Below the pieces are notes generated by a model that worked only from the letters and a program-made list of their open reading frames with translations, had not been told where the DNA came from and did no database searches. From positions 1,054,001-1,118,000 of the forward strand of contig NC_014218.1 in assembly GCF_000092365.1 (NCBI RefSeq): a stretch of 64,000 nt of DNA, in the 5' to 3' direction. Position 1 is the stretch's first letter, and each line of letters starts with the position of its first letter. The position numbers were made by a program, and so were the translations under genes. This DNA comes from Arcanobacterium haemolyticum DSM 20595 (GTDB taxonomy: Bacteria > Actinomycetota > Actinomycetes > Actinomycetales > Actinomycetaceae). Positions 48,457 to 57,223 of this stretch are shown in pieces.

Positions 48457-49194
48457 CTACGCACGTATGACCGCGATTGCCCACGGTCCCGCCGTTGCGG
48501 AACGCAGGACGTGTTCGCCTAACAGGACGACGCGCCCGCCCGCGTTCGTGAGAAGTTCGAGTTCTTTGTCGGTAATTCCACCTTCAGGCCCGACGACGAT
48601 CATCACCTTGCGGCTGGAGCTATCCAGTTGCGTCGTGATCGGCGTGGTGGCGCTTTCATGGCAGATGTAGACCACGCCGCCATCGGCACAACAATCGGCG
48701 ATATGGCAAGCCAAAGACGCGCTAGAGTGCGGCTGATCCACAGTAGGAATCCAGGAACGGCGCGATTGCTTCGCAGCCGATTGTGCTGTGGCTTCCCAAC
48801 GCCCAACGCCCTTGCGAGCCTTGGCAGGATCGGACCACGAGACGATACTGCGTTCAGCCTGCCACGGAATGAAGGCATCTGCCCCATATTCCGTTGCTGT
48901 TTCTACCGCTTGTTCATCACGGCCTCCCTTAGCGAGTGCCTGAACAAGAGTAATCTGCGGGTTATGAGCAGGATCGTTCGCTACGTGCTCCACTGTGCCA
49001 ACCAGCGAACTCTTAGCCACGTCCGTCACAGTAATCGTGGCGCGCAAGCCCTTGCCATTAACAATATCTATCCGCTCCCCTACACGAGTACGCCGAACCG
49101 TAGCAGCGTGACGGGCCTCATCGCCGTCGAGACGAATCGTCTCCCCCACGCAAGCCGCGGATAAATCAGGATCCACATACACTGGCAAGGTCAT
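48457..49194 (-). CDS. rsmE: 16S rRNA m3U1498 methyltransferase
   Basis: The 245-residue SPOUT methyltransferase has an N-terminal PUA-like part (DEARHAATVRRTRVGERIDI) and the knot region with MIVVGPEGGITDKELELLTN and LGEHVLRSATAGPWAI. It methylates N3 of U1498 in 16S rRNA. The start shares a base with the dnaJ stop (TGATG). This dnaJ-rsmE-phoH order is a hallmark of the group. Confidence 0.95.
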   Translation of the reverse strand: MTLPVYVDPDLSAACVGETIRLDGDEARHAATVRRTRVGERIDIVNGKGLRATITVTDVAKSSLVGTVEHVANDPAHNPQITLVQALAKGGRDEQAVETATEYGADAFIPWQAERSIVSWSDPAKARKGVGRWEATAQSAAKQSRRSWIPTVDQPHSSASLACHIADCCADGGVVYICHESATTPITTQLDSSSRKVMIVVGPEGGITDKELELLTNAGGRVVLLGEHVLRSATAGPWAIAVIRA

Positions 49195-50333
49195 CAGGCA
49201 CGCCCAGTAAACTTATCGCGCAGCTTAGAAAACACTGATCCGCCGGCTGTCACTGGCTTCGCATGACGTTCTTCACCACGAAGCTTCGCAAGCTGTTCAA
49301 GCAAAGCGCGCTGATCGTCGTCGATCTTCGTAGGCGTAGCCACCGAAATCTGAAGCTTCACATCGCCACGCGTGCCACGATGCAAACGCCCCACGCCCAA
49401 ACCAGGCAACGAAATCACGTCACCCGACTGCGTGCCAGCCTCAATCTTGATCGTGTGAACGCCATCAAACGTATTCACATCCAAGGTGGTTCCCAACGCA
49501 GCCGACGTCATCGGAACTTCAATCGCCCCAATCAAATCGTCACCCTCGCGAGCAAAAAACGGATCTTCAGCAATATACACTTCTAAGAACAGATCGCCTG
49601 CAGGACCGCCAGCCTGACCGGCGTCACCCCGGCCTTGCATACGAATCCGCATACCATTCCCAACACCCGCTGGAATATTCACCGTGACGGAACGGTTCGC
49701 GCGAACACGGCCCTCCCCCGCACACTCAGGACACGGCGTCACAATAATCGTTCCATATCCCTGGCAGTGACTACACGCAACAACGGACACCATCTGGCCT
49801 AAAATCGAATTCGTCACGCGCTGAACAGAACCCGAACCATGGCACTCGGTACACGTCACTGGAGACGTACCCGGAGCAGTCATATCCCCATGGCACGTAT
49901 TGCACTCAACAAACGAATTAACCGTGATCGTCTTCTCAACGCCAAAAACCACGTCCTTTAACGACAAATCCAGGCGAACCAACGAATCCGCACCACGGCG
50001 AACACGCGACGCCGGACCTCGCTCAGCCGCGCCACCGCCAAAGAAACTCGTGAAAATATCGCCAAAACCGCCATCAAAACCGAAGCCACCAGCGCCGCCA
50101 AAGCCGCCAGCACCACCGTTCTTCACAGCATCCGCGCCACCCAGATCGTACATCTGACGCTTTTCCTTATTCGAAAGCACATCGTAAGCCTCAGAAACTT
50201 CCTTAAACTGCTCCGCGCCATCAGGCCCGGCAACATCAGGATGGAGCTTACGCGCGAGCTTCCGGTAAGCCTTCTTAATTTCTTCCGGAGTTGCGTTACG
50301 GTCTACACCAAGCGTGCGATAGTAATCAGCCAC
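49194..50333 (-). CDS. dnaJ: Chaperone DnaJ
   Basis: The 379-residue type I J-protein has a J domain with the HPD motif ([12 protein letters not shown]), a long Gly/Phe region and the cysteine-rich zinc domain ([36 protein letters not shown]). The usual client-binding C-terminal domains follow. In hrcA-linked operons this is the DnaJ2 type of actinobacteria. It is 38 bases downstream of hrcA and likely co-repressed. Confidence 0.96.
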   Translation of the reverse strand: MADYYRTLGVDRNATPEEIKKAYRKLARKLHPDVAGPDGAEQFKEVSEAYDVLSNKEKRQMYDLGGADAVKNGGAGGFGGAGGFGFDGGFGDIFTSFFGGGAAERGPASRVRRGADSLVRLDLSLKDVVFGVEKTITVNSFVECNTCHGDMTAPGTSPVTCTECHGSGSVQRVTNSILGQMVSVVACSHCQGYGTIIVTPCPECAGEGRVRANRSVTVNIPAGVGNGMRIRMQGRGDAGQAGGPAGDLFLEVYIAEDPFFAREGDDLIGAIEVPMTSAALGTTLDVNTFDGVHTIKIEAGTQSGDVISLPGLGVGRLHRGTRGDVKLQISVATPTKIDDDQRALLEQLAKLRGEERHAKPVTAGGSVFSKLRDKFTGRA

Positions 50334-50371
50334 GTGTTCCTTCTTCGATAGTTACATGTGAAAAATTGATT

Positions 50372-51400
50372 TTAACGGTGGTCATGCGTTCCACCAAGAA
50401 TATTCGACAAATAGCGAGCAACCGCATGGACTCCCGACATCGTGTGGTGGTAATCCATGCGCGTTGGGCCAATAATTCCCAGGCGCGCAACCGACGTATT
50501 TCCCGTACCCGAATACGATGTGGACACCACCGACGCGTTATCCAACTCCGTATCCACGTTTTCGCGGCCAATATGGACCGAAAGACTATCGTCCATATGC
50601 GCCAGCATTCGCATCAATACCACCTGTTCTTCCAGCAGATCGAGCATTGAGGACAGGGAGCCATCAAAATCTAGATCGTACTGGGCCAGGTTTTTACGGC
50701 CCGCCACCACCACGTGTTCTTCCGATTCTGCGGCGAGCGTGTGGGAAATCGCCGTGGTGATCGTGGTGGCAAGAGACGCGAGGTGTTCTGGGACATCCGC
50801 GTAGACGCGTTCGAACGCTGTGTCCAGTTCTTGAAGCTGTTTGCCCGCACACTGCGTATTCATGATCGTGCGGATCAGGGCGATGCTTTCTGGCGGCACC
50901 GGAGCCGTGAGAGTGAGAGTGCGTTCTTCCACGCGGGCTGCGTCCGTGATAATCACGAGCAGGAGGTGGAGTTCACCGAGCGGCACGATTTCTACGTGAC
51001 GCAGGGCCGTGCGGCGCAGGGATGGGTATTGGATGACTGCCACTTGGCCTGTGATGTGGGCAAGGGCGCGGGTAGCACGGTCCAGGACGTCATCTAGATC
51101 TACAGCTTCGCTGAGGATCTTTTCAATCGCACGGCGTTCTGGGGCCGAAAGCGGTTTAAGTTCATGAATCGAATCGACGAATTCGCGATAGCCCGCATCC
51201 GTTGGGACGCGCCCTGCCGACGTGTGTGGCTGGACGATCAGCCCAGCTTCCTCCAAGTGAGACATATCGTTGCGTACCGTTGCCGGCGATACACCCAGCT
51301 TGTGCCGTTCCACAATTCCCTTAGAGCCAACCGGTTCGCGGGTGGCAACGTAATCACGCACGATCGCACCCAGCACAATTTTCCTGCGTTCGTCTGACAC
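50372..51400 (-). CDS. hrcA: Heat-inducible transcription repressor HrcA
   Basis: The 342-residue repressor of heat-shock genes begins MSDERRKIVLGAIVRDYVAT and has the LGVSPATVRNDMSHLEEAGL winged helix. The C-terminal domain senses GroEL/temperature. It controls hrcA-dnaJ and groEL by the CIRCE element, which is in place upstream of its own start. Confidence 0.96.
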   Translation of the reverse strand: MSDERRKIVLGAIVRDYVATREPVGSKGIVERHKLGVSPATVRNDMSHLEEAGLIVQPHTSAGRVPTDAGYREFVDSIHELKPLSAPERRAIEKILSEAVDLDDVLDRATRALAHITGQVAVIQYPSLRRTALRHVEIVPLGELHLLLVIITDAARVEERTLTLTAPVPPESIALIRTIMNTQCAGKQLQELDTAFERVYADVPEHLASLATTITTAISHTLAAESEEHVVVAGRKNLAQYDLDFDGSLSSMLDLLEEQVVLMRMLAHMDDSLSVHIGRENVDTELDNASVVSTSYSGTGNTSVARLGIIGPTRMDYHHTMSGVHAVARYLSNILGGTHDHR

Positions 51401-51419
51401 GTTCCCTCCTCACTGTGTG

Positions 51420-51474
51420 TTGGCACTCGCCTGCCCCGAGTGCTAATTCTACGTGGGAAGGCTGGGAGTTTCAT
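51420..51474 (-). promoter_or_regulatory. CIRCE element and promoter of hrcA-dnaJ
   Basis: On the minus strand TTAGCACTC, nine bases, then GAGTGCCAA (51420-51446) is a CIRCE operator with one mismatch in the second arm. ATGAAA (51469-51474) and TAGAAT (51446-51451) are 17 bases apart and the CIRCE starts at the -10. HrcA bound here would block initiation. Confidence 0.88.
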
Positions 51475-51566
51475 GGCAGCACACGGCTCTGGTCACCGAT
51501 CTCACGTTGGGCGAACGTTTGCGACGTTAAGGCAGTATTTCAGGATGCAATAAGATGCATATCGTT

Positions 51567-51815
51567 TCACAACGTGCCAAAATACTTACGCTTCCTCTGC
51601 GTGCCACGGTACATAGAGAGAACAGCATTAATACGCGCCGACAACGCATTTCTACGCTTTCCTGACGGAAGCAGTTCTACTCCCGCTAAAAGTTCCGCAA
51701 CAGTAATCGCTGTAATAGCAATATCATCCGTACAAGATTTTAGCCATGACGTAACTGATTCATTAGGGACGGTCCGGAGAATCTCTGTAATAACGTTCGT
51801 ATCGAGAATAATCAC
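51567..51815 (-). pseudogene. Truncated VapC/FitB-type PIN toxin
   Basis: The frame begins (GTG) with MIILDTNVITEILRTVPNES, has the PIN Asp and ITVAELLAGVELL with its conserved Glu. After LSARINAVLSMYRGTQRKRK it ends at 82 residues. Full PIN toxins are about 140 residues and have two more acidic residues in the lost part. The start overlaps the antitoxin fragment's stop by four bases (GTGA), as in intact modules. I read it as a decayed toxin, probably inactive. Confidence 0.75.
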
Positions 51816-51979
51816 TGAAGCACCGCCGTCCGTGCACGTTCCTCACGCTCAGAAATTGGAAGATCATCAATTCCACCCACTTCTTGAATAGACTTCATGA
51901 GCGCTAAAGCAATATTCGGTTTCCTAAGACTACTTGCCAGGATGTCCCGTACTTCTGATTCAATAGCGCCTTTCTCCAA
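51812..51979 (-). pseudogene. N-terminally truncated FitA/VapB-type antitoxin
   Basis: The frame of 55 codons encodes KILEKGAIESEVRDILASSL and LPISEREERARTAVLQ, which is the C-terminal half of a ribbon-helix-helix antitoxin of the FitA type (the ESEVRDIL part is typical). There is no proper start codon and the N-terminal DNA-binding strand is absent; an in-frame stop lies just upstream. Together with the cut toxin gene it is a dead toxin-antitoxin relic. Confidence 0.65.
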
Positions 51980-52177
51980 AATTTTGCTATACGATCAGAT
52001 CACTAGCTTTTCGTACATACTCTTATCTCATCTTCCCCTTCTGGCTTAGTGGGATGCATGTATTCCTGATTTTGCAAATAAGTGATGAGTTTTTGATTAT
52101 TTTCAGCGGGATGCCTCGTGTTAATTTGAGTGTGTAATGATTTTCATGCTTCGTGTTTTTTGAGTGTGTAATGGGTG
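51980..52177. other. Non-coding spacer with a 15-base direct repeat
   Basis: TTTGAGTGTGTAATG occurs at 52125-52139 and again at 52159-52173, each preceded by CGTGTT. The second copy stands just outside the last codon of the transposase relic, so the pair may be a remnant of an element end. I see no gene. Confidence 0.45.
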
Positions 52178-52640
52178 TTAGGCGAGCCGGATGTTGATTC
52201 CGTGTTGGTAGCGTTGTTCGTGCTGTTTTTGTTTCAGGGCCGATGGTCAGTGTCTTGGTTGTCTTTCATGGATGGCCGATGAGGTGGTTTTGAGGGGTGA
52301 TTTTCCGGGTGAGTTCAGCGGGGTTGACCGTTGGGGTGACATAGTTCATCGTTAAACACACGTGTGTATAGAGTGTGGCAAGGAGCGCGAGTTCTTCGGG
52401 CGTGTCATATATGCCCTTCACGACACGCTCTTCACGTTCGGCTGTCAACGGTCGATCGTTGCCGCGCTCATAGATAACACTACAGCCCGGGTGTTCTTGT
52501 TGTAGTAGTGCTCGCCATCGATACGTTCACCGTGGCATTCACGGGGCTCCATTCATGCTGGCAGTCCCACAGCCACATACGTCCCGCACGCCATACCTTC
52601 CACAGTCCAGATCCGGATGAAGAATGTCTTCGCTCCTACA
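52178..52640 (-). pseudogene. Decayed transposase (integrase-core type), C-terminal remnant
   Basis: Pieces in different frames recall the end of an IS481-like or related integrase-core transposase. EERVVKGIYDTPEELALLAT, TLYTHVCLTMNYVTPTV and NPAELTRKI (52266-52448) are followed in another frame by QKQHEQRYQHGINIRLA and a stop at 52178. Further upstream the minus strand has no readable frame. The family call is from pattern memory and uncertain. No intact terminal repeats were found. Confidence 0.5.
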
Positions 52641-52698
52641 CGGTAAGCCTGACCTAACCGTCTAGCTACGTCAACACCCATCGACCACTCAGCATATT
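52641..52698. other. Short spacer
   Basis: Nothing recognisable here between the transposase relic and the surface-protein terminator. Confidence 0.4.
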
Positions 52699-52740
52699 AA
52701 AAACAAGTGTGGGTAACCGCACACGCGATTACCCACACTT
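52699..52740 (-). terminator. Terminator of the coiled-coil surface protein gene
   Basis: AAGTGTGGGTAA pairs with TTACCCACACTT (12 base pairs) and on the minus strand is followed by GTTTTTAA. It lies about 20 bases beyond the gene's stop codon. Confidence 0.9.
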
Positions 52741-52760
52741 AGATCAAAGTTGTAGACAAC

Positions 52761-55196
52761 TTAGCCCCGACGATGACGCGCGGTGTAGCGCGAAGCCCCG
52801 AACAGCCCCGCACCACCCAAAAGCGCCATGAACGAGAACGCCACAGCGTTACCCGTCTCAGCACCCGTGCGAGCCAGCTGCGAGCCAGCCTTCTCCGCAC
52901 CCGCAGGCTTCTGCGGGCCAGCAGGCTTGGATGGAGAAGCTGGCTTCTCCGCACCCGCTGGCTTCTTAGGATCGCTTGGAGCCTTGCCAGGAGCCTCGCA
53001 CGGTGGCAGAGCCTCGATCTCGCTCAGCTTGCCGCTTGCAGCCTTGAGCGCACCATCAGCATCCGACGCAGCCTGAACAGCCTTGTCGAAAGCTGCCTTA
53101 ACAGAAGCAAGGGCATCCTTGGCATTCTGAACGCCATCCCGCGCAGCCTCATCAGCAATACTTGCCTCAGACACTGCTGCACTAGCAGCCTTCTCACCAT
53201 CCTTCGCCTGTGCAAGCTTATCCTTAAGGACATTGGCGTCGCCAGCCTCAAGGGATGCCTTATTAGCATCAGCCATTGCCTTCTTCAGCTCAGCCACATG
53301 CTCAGCAGCCTTCTGCGCAGCCACAAGCTCCGCTTCAACTTCCTCCGGCTTAGCGGCATGGTAAGCATCGTATGCTTCCTGTGCCTTAGCCTCCGCTACT
53401 TCAGCCCGCTTATGATCCTCGATAGCCTTCTTCAGCACTGCATCCGCAGCAGCCTCAGCCTTTTCCTTAGCCTCGAAATCCGCCTGAGCAGAAGCACCAC
53501 GGGCGTCAGCTTTCTTTTCCGCCTGCTCTGCAGCGACTAGAGCATCCTGCATCTTCTTAGCGTGTTCATCAGCAGCGGCCTCCTTATCCTGGAGAGGCTT
53601 AACCTTTCTGTCTGCAGCTGCCCAGGTCTGCGCAGCTTTACGCATAGCCTCTTCACGCTCGTCGGGGTGACCTGCCTTCTGCGAGGCCTCGAGCGCGTCG
53701 TCCATCACCTTGCGAAGCTTATCCGCTTCGGCTGCCTTCGCTTCGGCATCTTTAAGGTCGTGGGCCACTTTAATGTGATCAATCTTGTTGTATTCAGCCT
53801 CGGCTGCCTCAGCCTTAGCCTTCAAAGCCGCGTGATCCTTGGCAGCCTTCTCTGCCGCCTGTGCCTCCCAGTAAACCTTGTTAGCTGCGAGTAGTTCCTG
53901 CTTCGCTTGCTCAAACGCTTCATTTGCCGCTTGCTTTTCCTGCTTCGCTTTTGTCAGCTCCTGCGTCGCCTTTTCCAGCCTCTGCGTCGCGTCTTCGACT
54001 TTCCTCTTGGCCTCTTCGATTTCTGTCGCGTCCTTGCCCTTTTCCGCCCCGGTTAGGTTGGCTTCAGCAAATTTCTTCACGTTCTTAGCCGTTTCAACAG
54101 CAGTCTCGGCTTTTTTAACAGCCTCCTCGGCATCCGTGAGCGTCTTGGCGGCGGCGGCGGTCTTCTTATCAGCCTCTGCTTGGGCAGCCTTAGCCTTGGC
54201 GAGCGTCTCCGGGTCAAAGTTACCGCCTGCTTTCATCAAAGCCTGCTGTGCCTCGACCAGCGCCTCGCGGCGCTTTTCTGCATCTTCTGCAGCAGCCTTT
54301 GCCTTCTCGAGGGTCTCCGCAACAGCACCCGGGCCTATCTCTTCATATGCAGCTTTAGCCTCATCGTATGCCTTCTTTGCAGCCTTGGCAGCCTCAAACG
54401 CGTTGTACGCTTGCGTTTGTGCCTTATCGGCCTTATCGCGTTCCTCTACGGCGGTCTTGACCGCCTCGCCAGCAGCAATCGCAGCCTTATTCGCCTCGTC
54501 GCGATCAGCCTTAGCGTCGCTGGCCTTCTTTGCTGCGTCAATCGCGGCCTTATTCGCCTCGTTACGCTCAGCCTCGGCCTCCTGGGCTTTCTTACCAGCG
54601 TCAATCGCATCCTTGTTTGCCTTGACCATCTCGCGGCGAAGCGCCTCTGCATCGCCTGCCTCAACGGAGGCCTTATTCGCATCGCGCATTGCCTTGTTGA
54701 GTTCGGCCACACGCGCGCTAGCCTTCTTAGCCGCCTCGAGGCGCGCAGCTACCTCATCAGGCTTAGCCGCCTGGTAAGCATCATAGGCGTCCTTCGCAGC
54801 CTTTTCTGCAGCGACTGCGGCATCATAAGCGCTCTGCGCAACCTTCACGGCCGACTTTGCCTTGACAAGCTCACCTTTTGCCTTTGCCAGACTGTCCGCT
54901 GTCGTATCAGCCTGCCGTTGCGCCGCATCGTAAACAGCCTGTGCTTCATCCACATGGGACTTTGCTGCCTCCACAGCAGCCCGTGTTTCAACAACCTTTG
55001 CACGAGCAGCTTCTACCGCTTGGCGCGCACGCTCAAGCTGTTCCTGCTTTACCTGCTCCGTCGGGCAAACAACAACCTTCGCAGCTTCAGCACCCGTAGC
55101 CGGGGTAGCAAAAGCAGGCGCTGCCCCCGCGACGACAACGCCACTGAGCGTAGCAGCAAGCGCGGCTCGCATTGCCAGTGAATTTTTGGTGTTCAT
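52761..55196 (-). CDS. Sortase-anchored long coiled-coil surface protein (811 aa)
   Basis: It has a signal peptide (MNTKNSLAMRAALAATLSGV to about residue 30), roughly 680 residues of Ala/Lys/Glu-rich coiled coil and a Pro/Lys-rich wall spacer (PKKPAGAEKPASPSKPAGP). The sorting signal is LARTG (774-778), a hydrophobic stretch and RHRRG. Three 21-residue repeats (ANKDAIDAGKKAQEAEAERNE type) lie near 193-255. A longer segment near 134-190 (KDAYDAYQAAKPDEVAARLE) recurs near the C-terminal end of the coiled coil (QEAYDAYHAAKPEEVEAELV). One Cys stands before and one after the coiled coil. Protein M-like adhesins are built this way, but ligand is unknown. It lies among decayed genes and has its own terminator. 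Confidence 0.88.
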   Translation of the reverse strand: MNTKNSLAMRAALAATLSGVVVAGAAPAFATPATGAEAAKVVVCPTEQVKQEQLERARQAVEAARAKVVETRAAVEAAKSHVDEAQAVYDAAQRQADTTADSLAKAKGELVKAKSAVKVAQSAYDAAVAAEKAAKDAYDAYQAAKPDEVAARLEAAKKASARVAELNKAMRDANKASVEAGDAEALRREMVKANKDAIDAGKKAQEAEAERNEANKAAIDAAKKASDAKADRDEANKAAIAAGEAVKTAVEERDKADKAQTQAYNAFEAAKAAKKAYDEAKAAYEEIGPGAVAETLEKAKAAAEDAEKRREALVEAQQALMKAGGNFDPETLAKAKAAQAEADKKTAAAAKTLTDAEEAVKKAETAVETAKNVKKFAEANLTGAEKGKDATEIEEAKRKVEDATQRLEKATQELTKAKQEKQAANEAFEQAKQELLAANKVYWEAQAAEKAAKDHAALKAKAEAAEAEYNKIDHIKVAHDLKDAEAKAAEADKLRKVMDDALEASQKAGHPDEREEAMRKAAQTWAAADRKVKPLQDKEAAADEHAKKMQDALVAAEQAEKKADARGASAQADFEAKEKAEAAADAVLKKAIEDHKRAEVAEAKAQEAYDAYHAAKPEEVEAELVAAQKAAEHVAELKKAMADANKASLEAGDANVLKDKLAQAKDGEKAASAAVSEASIADEAARDGVQNAKDALASVKAAFDKAVQAASDADGALKAASGKLSEIEALPPCEAPGKAPSDPKKPAGAEKPASPSKPAGPQKPAGAEKAGSQLARTGAETGNAVAFSFMALLGGAGLFGASRYTARHRRG

Positions 55197-55470
55197 GGAC
55201 GTAACTCCTGTATATAGAAAAACTAGACGCTACCTACGGCACCGTATATTAAACTAGATAATTGTCCGATTAGTCATATGCATACTACGCTATAAAAACC
55301 ACCAGCCCAAAACCAAAACACACAAAAATGGCATTACTTACAAACACAGTCAACCTATTGCACCTAGAAGGCCTTTATACCGAACACGACGATTACATTA
55401 AACAAAAACCTCAAACCCCAGAACACCCTACCCACCACGAAACACGACCCCCTTCCCAAAACCAACTCAA
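55197..55470. other. Spacer upstream of the surface-protein gene
   Basis: AT-rich sequence containing the ribosome binding site CAGGAGTTACGTCC for the surface protein; TTTAATATACGG about 45 bases upstream may hold the -10. The rest has no recognisable gene. Confidence 0.5.
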
Positions 55471-56162
55471 CTATTCTGCTGCATGCCGCTTCCGAAGTTC
55501 TGGAACAATCAATTCAGGCATCTCACGAAGCATAAAACGATCGAAATGTGGCACAGTAAACTCCGCATACCCGTGCCTTGGGGTATACAGTAAGCCCATA
55601 TTGATTAGCTCCGAACGCGTTGGTCCCAAACCGAACTACGCCCCATCACCTTCTGTAAGATGCCTTGCACGCTCTAAAGCGTCAACAGACCACTCTACGC
55701 CTTCCTCTTCTGCGGGCTTAGCAAACGCATCACGGGCAGCATCGCCTTCAAGGGAACTGATTTTAGGGAACGTAAATAGCCGCTCCGAATATGATTTGGC
55801 GTCACCGGCCAGTTCAGCGATCTGCGGAAGTCCCAACCAAGGTGATGGGCAAGGCACGCTGCACAGTTTTATGTATCGCCATAATGAGGGCTTCTAGTTG
55901 GGAACGTTCTAGGAATTGAATTTCGTCGATAAGAAGGACCACACCGCGCTTATGCGCGCGCAGCAGCTTCGAGTCGATCGTTCCACTTGGCACGAGGTTT
56001 GATTTTATACAGCGCACTGCGAATCCCTAAAGAGATCTGCCGGACGTCCTTTTAGGCACGAGCAAGTAGCAATTCAAAATCATCCATCTGTTCTTCACGA
56101 CCAGCGAGAACAGGCGGTTTTGCTCCTGCGTTTGGCGTATAAGGATCATCAATACGTTTCAA
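55471..56162 (-). pseudogene. Broken AAA-type ATPase gene
   Basis: Fragments in shifted frames spell one ATPase of the kind often linked to mobile or toxin-like loci. LKRIDDPYTPNAGAKPPVL and LAGREEQMDDFELLLARA are followed by a stop codon at about 56056. VVLLIDEIQFLERSQLEALI (Walker B, 56017-55814) comes next. LPQIAELAGDAKSYSERLF and FAKPAEEEGVEWSVDALERA (55857-55636) follow in another frame, and LLYTPRHGYAEFTVPHFDRF ends near 55471. The P-loop segment between the first two is missing, so a deletion and at least two frameshifts have occurred. Confidence 0.75.
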
Positions 56163-56321
56163 CGTATAGTGTTATTACTTATTTTTATTTAATTATTTTC
56201 ATTTTATTTATTTCACATAAAATATAAATAACTTCATAAAGATTACAATCGTTGTGCCGATTTCCCGCACACAGGCGTGCCGGCACCCACACGCGGCGTG
56301 CTGTCTTTTATGCTGGGACGC
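56163..56321. other. AT-rich spacer before the DUF3097 gene
   Basis: Long A/T runs at 56165-56230, then GC-rich sequence reaching the DUF3097 start. It may hold the promoter, but no hexamers stand out. Confidence 0.45.
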
Positions 56322-57188
56322 ATGAGTTTCGATCGTTATGGTTCCGATGTTTTGGCGTCTGGCATGCACGCCCGCAAGGCCGCACGTCCACTTCCGGTTG
56401 AGGTGGGCATGGTGTTGGAGGACGTCACGTCTGGTTACGTAGGCGAAGTGGTTCGCGTAGGCAAAGTGAGTGGGCAGTGGCAGATGGAGTTGGAGGATCG
56501 GAACCATCGGCGCCGTTCGTTCGAGTTGGGGAAGGGCTTCTGGCACGAAGGCGTGGCGGTGGATTTGAAACCGCCGGTTGCGAAACTGGTTGCGGGGCGT
56601 AGCGACGACGTTCGCACCGTTGCCGGCAAAACCCTCACCGCGTCTGGTTCGCTGCACGTTGCACACAAAGCCCGCGTGGCCCGCCCGTCGCGTATTTGGG
56701 TTGAGGGTAAGCATGACGCCGAATTGGTTACGAAAATTTGGGGCGAAGATTTGGCGTATGAAGGCATCATGGTTGAGGAGCTGTTCGGTGCCGATCATTT
56801 GCTTGACATGTTGGCTGTGTTTGATCCATCCGCCGACGTTCGGGCCGGCGTTCTCCTAGATCATCTTGTTCCTGGATCGAAGGAATCGCGTATTGCGCAG
56901 GCGGCGATGAAAATGCCTGGCGTACTGGTGCTAGGGCATCCGTATGTTGATGTGTGGCAGGCGGTGAAGCCGCGTGCTTTGGGCATGACTGAATGGCCTG
57001 TTGTTCCGCGTGGCGAAGACATTAAAGTTGGTACGCTTGCTCGCCTAGGATGGCCGCACGAAACAGCGGAAGATATCGGTTTAGGCTGGAAACGTATTTT
57101 GGGGGCCGTGAATAGCTACACGGATTTAGAGCCATCTTTGCTGGGCAGAATGGAAGAGTTAATCGATTTCGTGTCTGCTGGACTGTAG
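56322..57188 (+). CDS. DUF3097-family protein with TOPRIM-like motif
   Basis: A 288-residue protein from the ATG at 56322 (MSFDRYGSDVLASGMHARKA), preceded by GGGACGC. The first 90 residues form a small beta domain (LPVEVGMVLEDVTSGYVGEV), and WVEGKHDAELVTKIWGEDLA (127-145) with LLDHLVPGSKES (178-189) has the Glu and Asp spacing of TOPRIM nucleotidyl-transfer domains. The family is actinobacterial and uncharacterised. The last codons are tandemly duplicated just after the stop. It is in front of hemW-like genes on the other strand. Confidence 0.8.
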   Translation: MSFDRYGSDVLASGMHARKAARPLPVEVGMVLEDVTSGYVGEVVRVGKVSGQWQMELEDRNHRRRSFELGKGFWHEGVAVDLKPPVAKLVAGRSDDVRTVAGKTLTASGSLHVAHKARVARPSRIWVEGKHDAELVTKIWGEDLAYEGIMVEELFGADHLLDMLAVFDPSADVRAGVLLDHLVPGSKESRIAQAAMKMPGVLVLGHPYVDVWQAVKPRALGMTEWPVVPRGEDIKVGTLARLGWPHETAEDIGLGWKRILGAVNSYTDLEPSLLGRMEELIDFVSAGL

Positions 57189-57211
57189 GTTCGTGTCTGC
57201 TGGACTGTAGG
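57168..57211 (+). repeat. Tandem 22-bp duplication covering the DUF3097 stop
   Basis: TTCGTGTCTGCTGGACTGTA (with GG) occurs at 57168-57189 and again at 57190-57211. The first copy holds the DUF3097 stop codon. The second is outside the gene and may be a recent slippage event. Confidence 0.85.
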
Positions 57212-57223
57212 GGACTTAGCCTG

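Noticed and set aside
53878-55181. Long open frames antisense to the surface protein
   Set aside because: They reflect Ala/Lys codon bias of the coiled coil read backwards; products are Ser/Ala- or Leu-rich without a fold.
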